Shown: positions 1 to 7,599, counted from the first letter of the stretch. The stretch: 16,254 bases of DNA from a candidate division KSB1 bacterium (GCA_022566355.1 JADFJB010000106.1:1-16254); one strand, 5' to 3'. Notes: generated by a model not told the origin, from the letters alone. A program made the numbers and translations.

Positions 1-1057
1 GTTCGGAATTGTCGCCCAGGGAGAGTCGAACCACACCGGAACCATAGCCGTAATAAGGGATCCATGGGTTCTTGTCCGGTACCGCCAATAACGGATTAAA
101 TCCAAGGGCAAATTCACGCAGTTGTTTCGCGGCATCTCCTCCGCGCTGCATTTCCGCTTCAACAAATTCTATGCCCGACTCGGCCTCCAGGTGAACGATG
201 CGTCCTTCTGAGAACCTGAGTTTGAGACCAGTCACAGGTCGTCCATCCCATTGGGACGGCGGGAAAGCGATGACGCCATTCACAGATTGCTCCAAAGGTG
301 CGACGCGGATGGCGCCACAGGGAAGCTCGATCTCACGATCGATCAGTATCTTTGCACTTTTCATTCGTGCGGCCGATGCATCGCCGTCTTGCATATTTAC
401 CGGGCGGAACCCTACCCGAAAGCGCAGGTCTGTCCCGGCCGGAGTGGTTACCCGAACCTCGGCCTGGCGCATCGCTTCGATAAAATTTAGTTGAGCCTGT
501 CGAATCTGTTGGTAATCAGCCTGCAAAATCGCATTTTGATAGGTTGCGTCAATTAACTCAGGTGTGGGTAACGGTTGACCCGGAATTGCCAGCGCACTAC
601 CTGCCGCAAGCCAATGAAAATGGACTGTACGCCCTCGACCCTCGCGAAGCAGATCCTGGATAGCAGCATATACTGGATTTGACGGTAACGCGCCGGGCAG
701 CATTATGGAAGCATCAACCGATTGCAGCATGTTACGAAGAGCTTCCCGAGCCTGGTTGTTTGCCTTTGCGAGCACTGTCTTATCCCAGGTCTCCGGCAAT
801 GGTCTTTGCAAAACATCCATGACACCAAGATCAACACCCCCTCGTTTCATAATCTCATAACGCAGATGCGGAATGATGTCGTCGAACAAACCCGGATACG
901 CAACCAGCAAGACTTTTTCATCCTTTTGAATATCCAGTCGCTCCACAAGCTTTTGGGCTAAAGCAGCCCATTTTAATGGGTATCGAACATGCATTTGAGC
1001 GGCCAGATCCGAAATGCATCCCAAAAATACGAAGAATAAAATCAATACGGTTTTCAT
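1..1057 (-). CDS. Secreted M29-family aminopeptidase homologue (partial, C-terminus outside window)
   Basis: The frame is open from an ATG at 1057 to the window edge, giving 352 residues. It begins with a Sec signal peptide (hydrophobic residues 4-13, probable cleavage after LAA at residue 20). The rest resembles aminopeptidase T/AmpS (peptidase family M29), which are metal-dependent exopeptidases: SVNGVIAFP near 258-266, EFALGFNP near 315-322 and GVVRLSLGDN near 341-350 match family motifs. Of the metal ligands in this part of the family (Glu, Glu, His), only Glu315 is present. The first Glu position reads Ala249 (PCGAIRVAP) and the His position reads Arg344. The remaining His/Asp ligands would lie outside the window. 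AGG about 7 nt before the ATG is a plausible ribosome site. It lies 47 bp downstream of the decayed S9 peptidase on the same strand. Family assignment is fairly sure; peptidase activity is doubtful. Confidence 0.8.
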   Translation of the reverse strand, partial: MKTVLILFFVFLGCISDLAAQMHVRYPLKWAALAQKLVERLDIQKDEKVLLVAYPGLFDDIIPHLRYEIMKRGGVDLGVMDVLQRPLPETWDKTVLAKANNQAREALRNMLQSVDASIMLPGALPSNPVYAAIQDLLREGRGRTVHFHWLAAGSALAIPGQPLPTPELIDATYQNAILQADYQQIRQAQLNFIEAMRQAEVRVTTPAGTDLRFRVGFRPVNMQDGDASAARMKSAKILIDREIELPCGAIRVAPLEQSVNGVIAFPPSQWDGRPVTGLKLRFSEGRIVHLEAESGIEFVEAEMQRGGDAAKQLREFALGFNPLLAVPDKNPWIPYYGYGSGVVRLSLGDNSE

Positions 1058-1104
1058 TTCTATACCTATCTACAATATGGTCCTTCAAAATATGGTTAGT
1101 TCAA

Positions 1105-2023
1105 TCACAAATATTTTTCCAACCAACGGGTGAGATTTACTGGTTTGTTTTTTCCGGTTTGAATGAATAAGTCCCTCATCCCAGCTGGGTTTTGATCAAT
1201 AATTCGACTGTAGACAAAATGTTTGCCGTTCGGAGAGAAGGCAGGATTGTATTCAAAACCATCCCTGTCGGAATAACCGGTTAAACTTCCGGACTCAAGA
1301 TCAAGCAACATAATCTTGTTTTTGTGCCATTCCGAAGGTAAAGGGTTTTCTTTTCTACTAAAATCAAGAGTTCTTCCGTCTGTTGACCAGCTCACACCAC
1401 CATTAACAGTCCAGCCTCCCTCTGTCAATCTTTTGGTTTTTTTGTTATTTATGTTCAGGATAAACAAATGAGACGAAAGGTAGGATTGAAAATCCAAATA
1501 GCCATGAGGTTTCACTTCAAAGGCTTTTATAAAGGTTTCACTTTCCGACTTTTGTGGTTTTTCATCTCTTGCAATAAATGCGATCTTAGTCTCATCCGGG
1601 CTCCAATAAAAACTGGATACGCCAGTTTTGTGATTGCTGATCACTTCGGATTTACCATTTTGGAATTCCTGTATGACAATTTGGCTCTGGTTATTAATCC
1701 TGGCCACATACGAAAGGTATTTTCCGAGGGGACCATTGCACATCTCTCACCTCTTTTTGATCAAAATTTAACTCAGTGATCTTTTTTGACTTCATATCCA
1801 TTAGCTGATTTTTATTAATCCATCGATTGGTTTCGAAATCCGCTTTACGTGTGGAGAAAAGTAAAAAGTCACCATCCGGTGTAAATTGTAATCCGCCCAA
1901 ACTGATCGAATTCTTATTGTATTCATCCCAATCAAATGGCTGGGGGGTTGTTTGACTGATTGCACTAAGGCAATTGGCAATTACAAATAAAATAATTGTG
2001 ATTAGTTTAATTCTGTTTTTCAT
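1105..2023 (-). pseudogene. S9-type peptidase beta-propeller fragment, frameshifted and lacking the catalytic domain
   Basis: The start is ATG 2023, preceded by AAAAAGG, and a signal peptide follows (MKNRIKLITIILFVIANCLS). The product contains PD40/TolB-like propeller blades: FTPDGDFLLFSTRK, WSPDETKIAFIARDE, WSTDGRTLDFSRKE and FSPNGKHFVYSR. Such N-terminal propellers precede the alpha/beta-hydrolase domain in dipeptidyl aminopeptidase/acylaminoacyl peptidases (S9). The reading frame breaks near 1722: the upstream frame reads VQWSP then runs to a stop at 1694, while the downstream frame resumes GKYLSYVARIN. Adding two bases (GA) would restore WSPDGKY, so a 2-bp deletion is the simplest lesion. 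The second frame then stops at 1105 after about 300 residues in total, with no Ser-Asp-His hydrolase domain, which normally adds roughly 250 residues. Two independent defects make a functional peptidase unlikely. Sequencing error could explain the frameshift but not the missing domain. Confidence 0.75.
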
Positions 2024-2106
2024 TATGATTACCTTTTTGTAGGTTTGACTCATTTAATTCGAGTTGAATTAATTCTCTTTATATTGGTAGTCAGTTTCTG
2101 CTTTAT

Positions 2107-2545
2107 TTATTTATCCATTCTTTCACTATTTCGTTCATAAAGAACTTTACCTGAGATGATTATGTCATTTAGAAAAAAATCACCACATTGCAAATCGTTT
2201 GGTTATTTGTTTTTGTGTTTTAATGATGAGTCTACTCTAAAAACCGATTCAATCGCTTTTCTAAAAAAATTGATGCATAAAAACAAATACTTATGAGAGC
2301 GATGGAATCGGTATCCCTCCTTTTTAGAATGAACTCAATGATGATATCAAATGGAAATGAGTGGTCAAAGGTCAATGAGATTTCCGAACTCAAGCCCATA
2401 ATGAATTGTTTGAATTCATAATAATCAATAAATCCACATCACTTTCAGGAGTTTGTTTGCCATAAGCATAAGAACCGAACAAAATAATTTTATCCGGAGC
2501 AAACTTATCGATGATTTGATTTATCTGCGTTTTGATTTTCTTCAC
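2107..2545 (-). pseudogene. MNT-type nucleotidyltransferase remnant, frameshifted and interrupted by a small insertion element
   Basis: From a GTG at 2545 the minus strand encodes a Pol-beta-like nucleotidyltransferase start, with PDKIILFGSYAYGKQ then TPESDVDLLIIM, the GSxxxGxxxxxSDxD motif of MNT antitoxin-type proteins. That frame stops at 2390. A shifted frame continues with LTFDHSFPFDIII (to about 2337). The rest of the protein reappears beyond the inserted element: KTQKQITKRFAM, then after one extra base GDFFLNDIIISGKVLYERN and SERMDK, ending TAA at 2107. Removing the 2227-2337 element with one copy of its 4-bp duplication joins FPFDIII to KTQKQI in frame. So the original gene was about 145 codons and is now broken by two frameshifts plus one insertion. 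The GTG start has no clear ribosome site. MNT proteins usually pair with HEPN toxins; none is visible. Confidence 0.75.
2227..2337. mobile_element. 111-bp MITE-like element with terminal inverted repeats
   Basis: The ends 2227-2243 and 2321-2337 are inverted repeats of 17 bp with 14 matches (TGAG....TCTAAAAA type). An inner pair follows, CCGATTCAATCGCT at 2244-2257 against AGCGATGGAATCGG at 2298-2311, with 13 of 14 matches. The right arm carries 9 extra bases (2312-2320) between its outer and inner blocks. ATGA flanks both sides (2223-2226 and 2338-2341), consistent with a 4-bp target duplication. Removing the element plus one ATGA restores the reading frame of the host nucleotidyltransferase, which is strong evidence of insertion. 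It has no coding capacity and would need a transposase in trans. The parental IS family is not identified. Confidence 0.75.
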
Positions 2546-2602
2546 AATCTGGACAGCGTTTCGCGATAATTGAAGTCACAGTAGTCAAAAAGTTAATTAT
2601 TA

Positions 2603-3049
2603 TTACAGCGAAATAATTTCAAGTGAATGGTCAATATTTAATCTTAAAAAATCTGCTGCATTGGATGTGATAATTTTATCAGCTTTAGATTTTTTGGCAC
2701 ATTCGAATATCAAAGCATCATAAACAATCCCACCTTTAAGTTCGAGTGAAGTAATAGACTCAAGTAATCTTGAGTATTCATTTGGAGTTAGAGATTGGAT
2801 CGTTGCATATTTCGTGATATTAGTTTCAATGAGTTTTTTAGCAGTGGCTGGAGAAATATTAGGTTTAAATGGTGCGGTGGTAAGAACACTGTATATCTCT
2901 AACAATGAATGAGCAGAAACCAAAAATCTAAATTCTTTATCTTTAGCGCGTTTTAACCATGATAATGCGGGATTATGCTTTGGATGAGCTTCAACCATAG
3001 CGCAAATTAAAACTGAACTATCAAAGAGTATCTTCAAATCATTTGTCAT
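2603..3049 (-). CDS. vapC: PIN-domain ribonuclease toxin (VapC-like)
   Basis: This 148-residue protein has the PIN fold typical of VapC toxins, Mg2+-dependent endoribonucleases that cleave tRNA or rRNA. The acidic residues expected at the active site are visible: Asp10 in ILFDSSVLI, Glu51 in SLLEIYSVL, Asp111 in IVYDALIFECA, and Asp133 in TSNAADF near the C-terminus. Length is normal for the family. Its ATG overlaps the stop of the upstream AbrB-type antitoxin by 11 bp (3039-3049), the usual translationally coupled arrangement. The quartet is intact, so the toxin is probably active, unlike the decayed genes just downstream. The cellular RNA target cannot be told from sequence. Confidence 0.87.
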   Translation of the reverse strand: MTNDLKILFDSSVLICAMVEAHPKHNPALSWLKRAKDKEFRFLVSAHSLLEIYSVLTTAPFKPNISPATAKKLIETNITKYATIQSLTPNEYSRLLESITSLELKGGIVYDALIFECAKKSKADKIITSNAADFLRLNIDHSLEIISL

Positions 3050-3302
3050 CTAAATGTAAAACTTTTTTCATCCGTCGGGAGCGATTTGAACGAAGCGTCT
3101 GATCGAGATCACCTTGAATCTTTCCAGTAAAGATAAGTAAGCCATCTTTTTTTACAAGAGGTTCCTTTTCCTTAATGGGTTCAATGATAATTCGCTCCCC
3201 ATCTTCAACGATATTCATTGTTGTATCACTTGATATTCCAAGGTGCTCTCTAAATTTTTTAGGGATTAAGATTCTCCCAAATTTATCTAAAGTTGCTAAC
3301 AT
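3039..3302 (-). CDS. vapB: SpoVT/AbrB-type antitoxin (VapB-like)
   Basis: An 87-residue protein. Residues 1-47 form a swapped-hairpin AbrB DNA-binding domain (LDKFGRILIPKKFREHLG, then a beta-rich GERIIIEPI). The C-terminal part, rich in basic and acidic residues, would wrap and inhibit the PIN toxin encoded next. This class binds its own promoter palindrome and represses the pair, more tightly when bound by toxin. AGGAG lies 8 nt upstream of the ATG, so the start is well supported. The 10-bp-arm palindrome at 3320-3348, immediately upstream, is the likely operator. Confidence 0.87.
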   Translation of the reverse strand: MLATLDKFGRILIPKKFREHLGISSDTTMNIVEDGERIIIEPIKEKEPLVKKDGLLIFTGKIQGDLDQTLRSNRSRRMKKVLHLDDK

Positions 3303-3319
3303 AAATACAACTCCTATTT

Positions 3320-3348
3320 ATTGGCAATATAATAATATTATTGCCAAT
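3320..3348. promoter_or_regulatory. Palindromic operator of vapBC
   Basis: ATTGGCAATA at 3320-3329 and TATTGCCAAT at 3339-3348 are perfect 10-bp inverted repeats with a 9-bp AT spacer, 17 bp upstream of the vapB start codon. On the minus strand TTGAAA (just upstream of the palindrome) and TATATT inside it could serve as -35 and -10 with 16-bp spacing. Binding of a dimeric AbrB-type antitoxin here would block transcription. The palindrome is seen directly; the binding role is inferred from the family. Confidence 0.65.
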
Positions 3349-3350
3349 TT

Positions 3351-3364
3351 CAAGAAATTTCTTG
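3351..3364. promoter_or_regulatory. Second perfect palindrome upstream of vapBC
   Basis: CAAGAAATTTCTTG is a perfect 14-bp palindrome lying 2 bp beyond the main operator. It overlaps the possible -35 element of vapBC and may be a second repressor half-complex site. The role is inferred only from position. Confidence 0.4.
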
Positions 3365-4024
3365 TTTATTTGATTTTAGTAATCTTTTGGAATGACAGAA
3401 AAAAGGCAGGCATCTTCGACTTTCCCATATAAATCTATCCGATTTCTCAAAATACCCTCAAACATAGCACCCACTTTTTCAATTCATCTATTGAATCTTT
3501 AACGGCTAAAATATCTTTCTTTTTCATCCTCAGAAGTATATTTTTGCAAAATACTCATACCACTACCATAGGTAGTGGTTTATGCCGATTATTATGGACC
3601 ATTGCGATTAATAAGAATCCTTTATTTAAAAATTAATTGAAATTTGTCCGTTGTAATTTTTTTTACATAAAACCAAAATCCCCTTTCAAACAGCATAATA
3701 CTGTGGTTTGCAGATTTAGCAAACTTTACTTCCTTGTAATCCCCAAAATATGTTAATATGTTAAGATTTCGTTTTATCTGAATCTACCAAACCGGTTAGG
3801 AAAAGTCAAGAAAAAAGTAAAACAAGCAATTATTTTTTTGAGCCATATTTTTGTTTTCTAAACAATATTACCCCCCAATTCCCCTTGAATCCAAACCCTT
3901 TTACATTCAAATTTAATTTCAATTTTTTCTCATATTTCATCAATAGTGCAATTTATAGAATCTACAGGAAAAACCTATCGTATCAAATAGTTAGGTAATT
4001 CTATTTTTTTCAAAGGTATGTGTA
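3365..4024. other. AT-rich intergenic region with a hairpin and a small decayed frame
   Basis: No intact gene is supported in these 660 bases. On the minus strand a short frame starts at ATG 3527 (MKKKDILAVKDSIDELKKW) and stops at 3447. The next frame then carries FEGILRNRIDLYGKVED and ends at 3376, which looks like one small protein of about 50 residues with a single frameshift. I do not recognise its family. A perfect hairpin or operator lies upstream of it at 3559-3579. From about 3600 to 4024 the sequence is very AT-rich and must contain the promoter of the envelope operon, but no clear -35/-10 pair stands out. AAAGG 8 nt before 4025 is the ribosome site of the first operon gene. Confidence 0.5.
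3559..3579. promoter_or_regulatory. Perfect 9-bp inverted repeat (operator or hairpin)
   Basis: ACCACTACC at 3559-3567 and GGTAGTGGT at 3571-3579 are perfect inverted repeats around ATA. No T-run follows on either strand, so it is not a classical terminator. It sits 32 bp upstream of the short minus-strand frame starting at 3527, where an autoregulatory operator would be expected in a small toxin-antitoxin-like locus. Confidence 0.45.
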
Positions 4025-4768
4025 ATGCGTAAATGCTTTCTTTTGCTTTCGCTGTATTTTATGGCACAAATTTCATTTGCACAAACAGCTTTCGAGATCG
4101 TTAAAAAATCGGAAGATTTATTACGCGGCGAAACATCACAAGGATCATTCACCATGACCGTTGTAACGCCTGATTACACCCGAAAATTAGAGATGGATAG
4201 CTGGTGGGTTGGCAACGAAAAGGCGCTAATTGTCATCCGATCTCCTAAACGTGAAGCCGGCAACAAGACTCTCAAAATCGGAACCGAAATGTGGCAATTC
4301 CTGAAAAATACGGAAACCACTATTAAAATTCCGCCATCCATGATGCTGCAATCCTGGAACGGTTCGGATTTCACCAATGATGACCTGGTCAGGGAATCCA
4401 ATCTTTACGAAGATTATGATCTTGAATTATTAGGGGAAGAGATCGTTGAGAATGAAAACTGCTGGAAAATAAAGATGACACCTAATGAAGGCGTCGCTGT
4501 GGTCTGGGGTAACCTTTTTTATTGGGTGAGAAAAAGTGACAATTTACCCGCAAAAGTGGATTTTTATGATGAAAAAGATAAATATATAAGATCAATACAA
4601 TATACGGATTATAAAGTTTTAGGCGGCCGTAAAACCCCAACCCGGCATATTATGGTTAATAAAGTAAAGGTGGGTCACCGTACAGAATTTATTGTTCATG
4701 ACATTAAATTTGATATTGTGATCAGTGACCGGATTTTTTCATTTCGTGAACTGGAGCGTGGCAATTAA
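4025..4768 (+). CDS. LolA-like outer-membrane lipoprotein-sorting family protein (periplasmic)
   Basis: A 247-residue protein with a signal peptide (MRKCFLLLSLYFMAQISFAQ) and the body of the LolA-like 'outer membrane lipoprotein-sorting' family: SEDLLRGETSQGSFTMTVV, then alternating short beta strands such as MDSWWVGNEKALIVIRSP, TEMWQFLKNTETTIKIPPS, and a C-terminal KVDFYDEKDKYIRSIQYTD. Such proteins form an open half-barrel that carries a hydrophobic ligand (lipoprotein acyl chains or lipid) across the periplasm. It is the first gene of the operon, and its stop is 2 bp before the next start, so translation is probably coupled. AAAGG lies 8 nt upstream of the ATG. Family assignment is confident; the ligand is not known, and it is distinct from housekeeping LolA in having ABC and barrel genes linked to it. 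Confidence 0.8.
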   Translation: MRKCFLLLSLYFMAQISFAQTAFEIVKKSEDLLRGETSQGSFTMTVVTPDYTRKLEMDSWWVGNEKALIVIRSPKREAGNKTLKIGTEMWQFLKNTETTIKIPPSMMLQSWNGSDFTNDDLVRESNLYEDYDLELLGEEIVENENCWKIKMTPNEGVAVVWGNLFYWVRKSDNLPAKVDFYDEKDKYIRSIQYTDYKVLGGRKTPTRHIMVNKVKVGHRTEFIVHDIKFDIVISDRIFSFRELERGN

Positions 4769-4770
4769 CC

Positions 4771-5997
4771 ATGAATCTTCTGTTAAAACTGGCCTGGCGA
4801 AATTTATGGCGCAATAAACGTCGAACGATCATAACCATATGTGCAGTTGTATTTGCCGCGATGCTCGCCATTGCCATGCGGGGTATTCAAATTGGTACCT
4901 ACGAAGCTAATATCAAACATGCAGTCAGTTTATTCTCAGGTTATCTACAGGTACAAAAGGCCGGCTATTTAGACAATCCATCCTTGCAGAAGAGTTTCCG
5001 CTTCGATGGAAACCTGCAAACTATCCTCGCCAACGAAGAGCAGGTAACAGGGTTTACTCCTCGTGTAAATGCCCAGGGATTAATCAGCTTTAAAGAGAAC
5101 TCGATGGGCGCGGTGATCTTTGGCATTGTACCCGATTCAGAAGCCAATGTTTCAATATTTAATTCCAAATTAAACCAGGGCAGTTTTTTCCAAACCGACA
5201 GTAGTTATTCGATCATTTTAGGGTACAAGCTGCTGCAAAACCTGAATGCGGAAATTGGCGATACCGTGGTCGTATTGGCCCAGGGTATAGATGGATCATT
5301 AGGAAATTTTAAGTATGAAATTGCCGGGACAGTCAAAATCGGATCGCCAGAATTCGATGGCACAGTCATTTTCATGGGACTTTCCGTATTGCAGGAATTG
5401 CTGGCTATGGAAGGACGTGTCAATTCCGTTGCAATTTCTTTGGTCAGTTTAAACCAGGTGGATGCGTTTCAAAAAAAATTAAAACCCTATTTACCTGAGG
5501 ATCTCGACATTCCTTCATGGCTGGAGATTATGCCGGATTTAAAGCAATCTATCGAATTGGATAACATTAGCGGTTTGATTTTTTTGTGGATTCTCATCGT
5601 GGTCGTGGCCTTTGGGATTTTAAACGCTATTCTAATGTCTGTTACGGAACGATTTAACGAATTTGGTGTCGCACTTGCGATGGGCATGCGAAATTCTACA
5701 CTCGTCATCCTGGTTTTAATCGAAAGCTTTATCATCGCAGTCATTGGTTTGATTATTGGGAATATAATCGCTCTCGGGATTAATTATTACATATTTCTAA
5801 ATCCTATCGAGTTTAGCGGAGATTTTGCATTGTTGTATGAAGAATATGGTTTCATACCTAAAATTTATTCGACCTTAAAACCGAGTGTATTTATCAACTC
5901 AACACTCAACTTATTACTCATCACAATTGCTGCTAGTTTTTACCCGGCATTTAAAGTTTTCAAGTTAGAGCCTTTAAAGGGAATTAGATATACTTAG
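4771..5997 (+). CDS. ABC transporter permease, MacB/LolC-E (FtsX) type, subunit 1
   Basis: A 408-residue inner-membrane protein. The N-terminal amphipathic motif LAWRNLWRNKRRTIIT is followed by TM1 (about 20-42), a large periplasmic domain (about 45-265), and three C-terminal helices: about 267-295 (FLWILIVVVAFGILNAILM), 308-338, and 378-398 ending in YPAFKVFKLEPLKGIRY. This is the four-helix FtsX/MacB layout of lipoprotein-releasing and efflux ABC systems, which work by mechanotransmission rather than a conventional channel. The start is 2 bp after the LolA-like gene. The subunit is a clear paralogue of the permease at 6234, so the transporter is probably a LolC/LolE-like heterodimer powered by the ATPase at 7600. 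Confidence 0.87.
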   Translation: MNLLLKLAWRNLWRNKRRTIITICAVVFAAMLAIAMRGIQIGTYEANIKHAVSLFSGYLQVQKAGYLDNPSLQKSFRFDGNLQTILANEEQVTGFTPRVNAQGLISFKENSMGAVIFGIVPDSEANVSIFNSKLNQGSFFQTDSSYSIILGYKLLQNLNAEIGDTVVVLAQGIDGSLGNFKYEIAGTVKIGSPEFDGTVIFMGLSVLQELLAMEGRVNSVAISLVSLNQVDAFQKKLKPYLPEDLDIPSWLEIMPDLKQSIELDNISGLIFLWILIVVVAFGILNAILMSVTERFNEFGVALAMGMRNSTLVILVLIESFIIAVIGLIIGNIIALGINYYIFLNPIEFSGDFALLYEEYGFIPKIYSTLKPSVFINSTLNLLLITIAASFYPAFKVFKLEPLKGIRYT

Positions 5998-6233
5998 TTT
6001 TTTCTCTAAAATTATTCTGATAAGTTAGTTGTCATTATGAACGGAACGCGGTGGAGTGAAGAATCTATTAAGGATTGGATTACATCTAATTATGAACAAT
6101 AAATTAGAAGTCTGAGATCAAGAGATTCTCTCCGCCAACTGGTGGATTAGAATCACAATTGTAAAAAAGTAAATAAAATTAACAAGAACTGAATTAGAAT
6201 TTAAACAATAAGACTACAAAATCAAAACACCAA
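5998..6233. repeat. Spacer carrying a dispersed repeat with a degenerate inverted partner
   Basis: The 236-bp spacer between the two permease genes is non-coding. At about 6029-6067 it carries the sequence GTCATTATGAACGGAACGCG followed by GTGGAGTGAAGAATCT. This matches the general form of the widely seen dispersed motif GTCATTCTGAACG...GAAGAATCT found in intergenic regions of many bacteria. Around 6122-6160 a decayed complement (AGATTCTC...AGAATCACAAT) suggests a once-paired palindromic unit of about 130 bp. No promoter or terminator is clear. The second permease start has only a weak ribosome site, so this spacer may influence its expression. Confidence 0.5.
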
Positions 6234-7448
6234 ATGTTATTCAAAATAGCCTGGCGAAACATATGGAGAAATAAAAGACGATCGATCATCGTCATGATTT
6301 CGATCATGATCGGTGTTATTGCTGTCATCCTATCCAGTACGTTGTCGCTTGGATTTATGCAGCAAATATTAGATAATCAAATTGGCTCCCACGTTTCTCA
6401 TATCCAGATCCACAAAAATGGCTTTAATGATAATAAAATTATTCAAAATTATATTCCGGATGAGCGGTCAGTTGAAGCAAAACTCATTGCAAATCCCCAG
6501 GTAAAGTATTACAGCAAAAGAGTTATTAGCATGGGTTTGATGAGCAGTGCATACAATTCAGCCGGCGTGATGATTGTCGGCATCATTCCCAATGATGAAC
6601 AAAAAATTACAAAGATTAAAGAATCTATTATCGAGGGGGTCTATCTCAGCGGCAAATTTAATGAGATTGTGATGGGTAAAAAATTAGCGGAAAAACTGGA
6701 CGTTGAGTTGGGAGATAAAGTCGTTGGAATGGCGTCTTCTTTGGATGGAAGAATCGGTTCGGATGCATTCCGAATTGTTGGATTGTATAAAACCTTCAGC
6801 TCCAAATTTGATCAATTTTCGATCTATATTTCATTGCAGAATGCACAAGAAATGCTGGGATTGACGGGCAAGATTTCTGAAATTGCCATCATATCAGATG
6901 ATCTAAACAATGTACCCAACCTGGATGAGACTATTACGGCAAAACTTGATGAAAATTATGAAGTGCTTAACTATGCAGAACTACTGCCATTATCGGTTAT
7001 GCAAATAGATCTCTATAAACAATCCATGTTTATTTTTTATGCAATCATTGGCCTGGCATTGATTTTTGGCATCATCAATACCATGCTGATGTCGGTCTTT
7101 GAAAGAATTCATGAATTTGGTGTTTTGATGGCCATCGGTATGCGCAGTCGTAAATTATTTTCGATGATAATAATGGAATCGTTAGTATTGGGCGTGCTTG
7201 GAACATTGATCGGGTTTACGGTGGGATTGACTCTTTATTTTTGGTTGGCCGATGTCGGAATCGATCTAAGTTTGTTTTCCGAAAGTCTAAATTCATTTGG
7301 ATCCGGAGTTATTCTCTACCCGGTTCTCACCGTTGATAGTGTTATCAATTCATTGGTCGTGATCCCAATATTTTCCGTGATTGGCGCATTGTATCCGGCC
7401 ATTAAAGCAGCCAGGCTCGATCCAATTCAGGCGATTCGATATGTGTAA
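6234..7448 (+). CDS. ABC transporter permease, MacB/LolC-E (FtsX) type, subunit 2
   Basis: A 404-residue paralogue of the upstream permease. It opens with IAWRNIWRNKRRSIIV, has TM1 about 17-40, a periplasmic domain to about 260, then helices near 264-292 (FIFYAIIGLALIFGIINTML), 305-333, and 372-398. It ends YPAIKAARLDPIQAIRYV, the same C-terminal pattern as subunit 1. The order, topology and terminal motif define an FtsX-like permease. No strong Shine-Dalgarno precedes the ATG, but it is the first Met before the conserved N-terminal motif, so the start is well placed. It probably forms a heterodimer with subunit 1. Cargo cannot be deduced. Confidence 0.87.
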   Translation: MLFKIAWRNIWRNKRRSIIVMISIMIGVIAVILSSTLSLGFMQQILDNQIGSHVSHIQIHKNGFNDNKIIQNYIPDERSVEAKLIANPQVKYYSKRVISMGLMSSAYNSAGVMIVGIIPNDEQKITKIKESIIEGVYLSGKFNEIVMGKKLAEKLDVELGDKVVGMASSLDGRIGSDAFRIVGLYKTFSSKFDQFSIYISLQNAQEMLGLTGKISEIAIISDDLNNVPNLDETITAKLDENYEVLNYAELLPLSVMQIDLYKQSMFIFYAIIGLALIFGIINTMLMSVFERIHEFGVLMAIGMRSRKLFSMIIMESLVLGVLGTLIGFTVGLTLYFWLADVGIDLSLFSESLNSFGSGVILYPVLTVDSVINSLVVIPIFSVIGALYPAIKAARLDPIQAIRYV

Positions 7449-7460
7449 TGATTTCATTTT

Positions 7461-7567
7461 CAATCCGTGTCTTCGCGAAGAGAGAAGCGACGTGGCGATC
7501 TGATACCACACAAAAGGAGATTGCTTCGTCATCCCGACAGCTCGGGATTCCTCGCAATGACATAGAG
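7461..7567. repeat. Palindromic dispersed repeat in the spacer before the ABC ATPase
   Basis: This non-coding spacer contains CTTCGCGAAG (7471-7480, perfect palindrome), GAAGCGACGTGGCGATCT (7484-7501), AGGAGATTGCTTCGTC (7515-7530), a perfect hairpin ATCCCGA/TCGGGAT (7531-7548), and CCTCGCAATGACA (7550-7562). Read on the minus strand it begins TGTCATTGCGAGG and passes through GACGAAGCAATCTCC and then GATCGCCACGTCGC. That is the arrangement of a common interspersed palindromic repeat in many bacterial genomes. The halves GACGTGGCGATCT and AGATTGCTTCGTC pair at 10 of 13 positions. As transcribed RNA it would fold strongly just upstream of the ATPase gene. Confidence 0.6.
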
Positions 7568-7599
7568 ACAAAATCAAGAACAAATATGGAACCAGAAAA

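Noticed and set aside
198-961. Several plus-strand frames of 60-98 codons
   Set aside because: They are antisense to the well-supported M29-type gene, whose frame is open over the whole 1-1057 stretch with clear family motifs.
3175-3432. Plus-strand 85-codon frame with hydrophobic stretch
   Set aside because: It is antisense to vapB and runs through the vapBC operator palindromes; no ribosome site or recognisable family.
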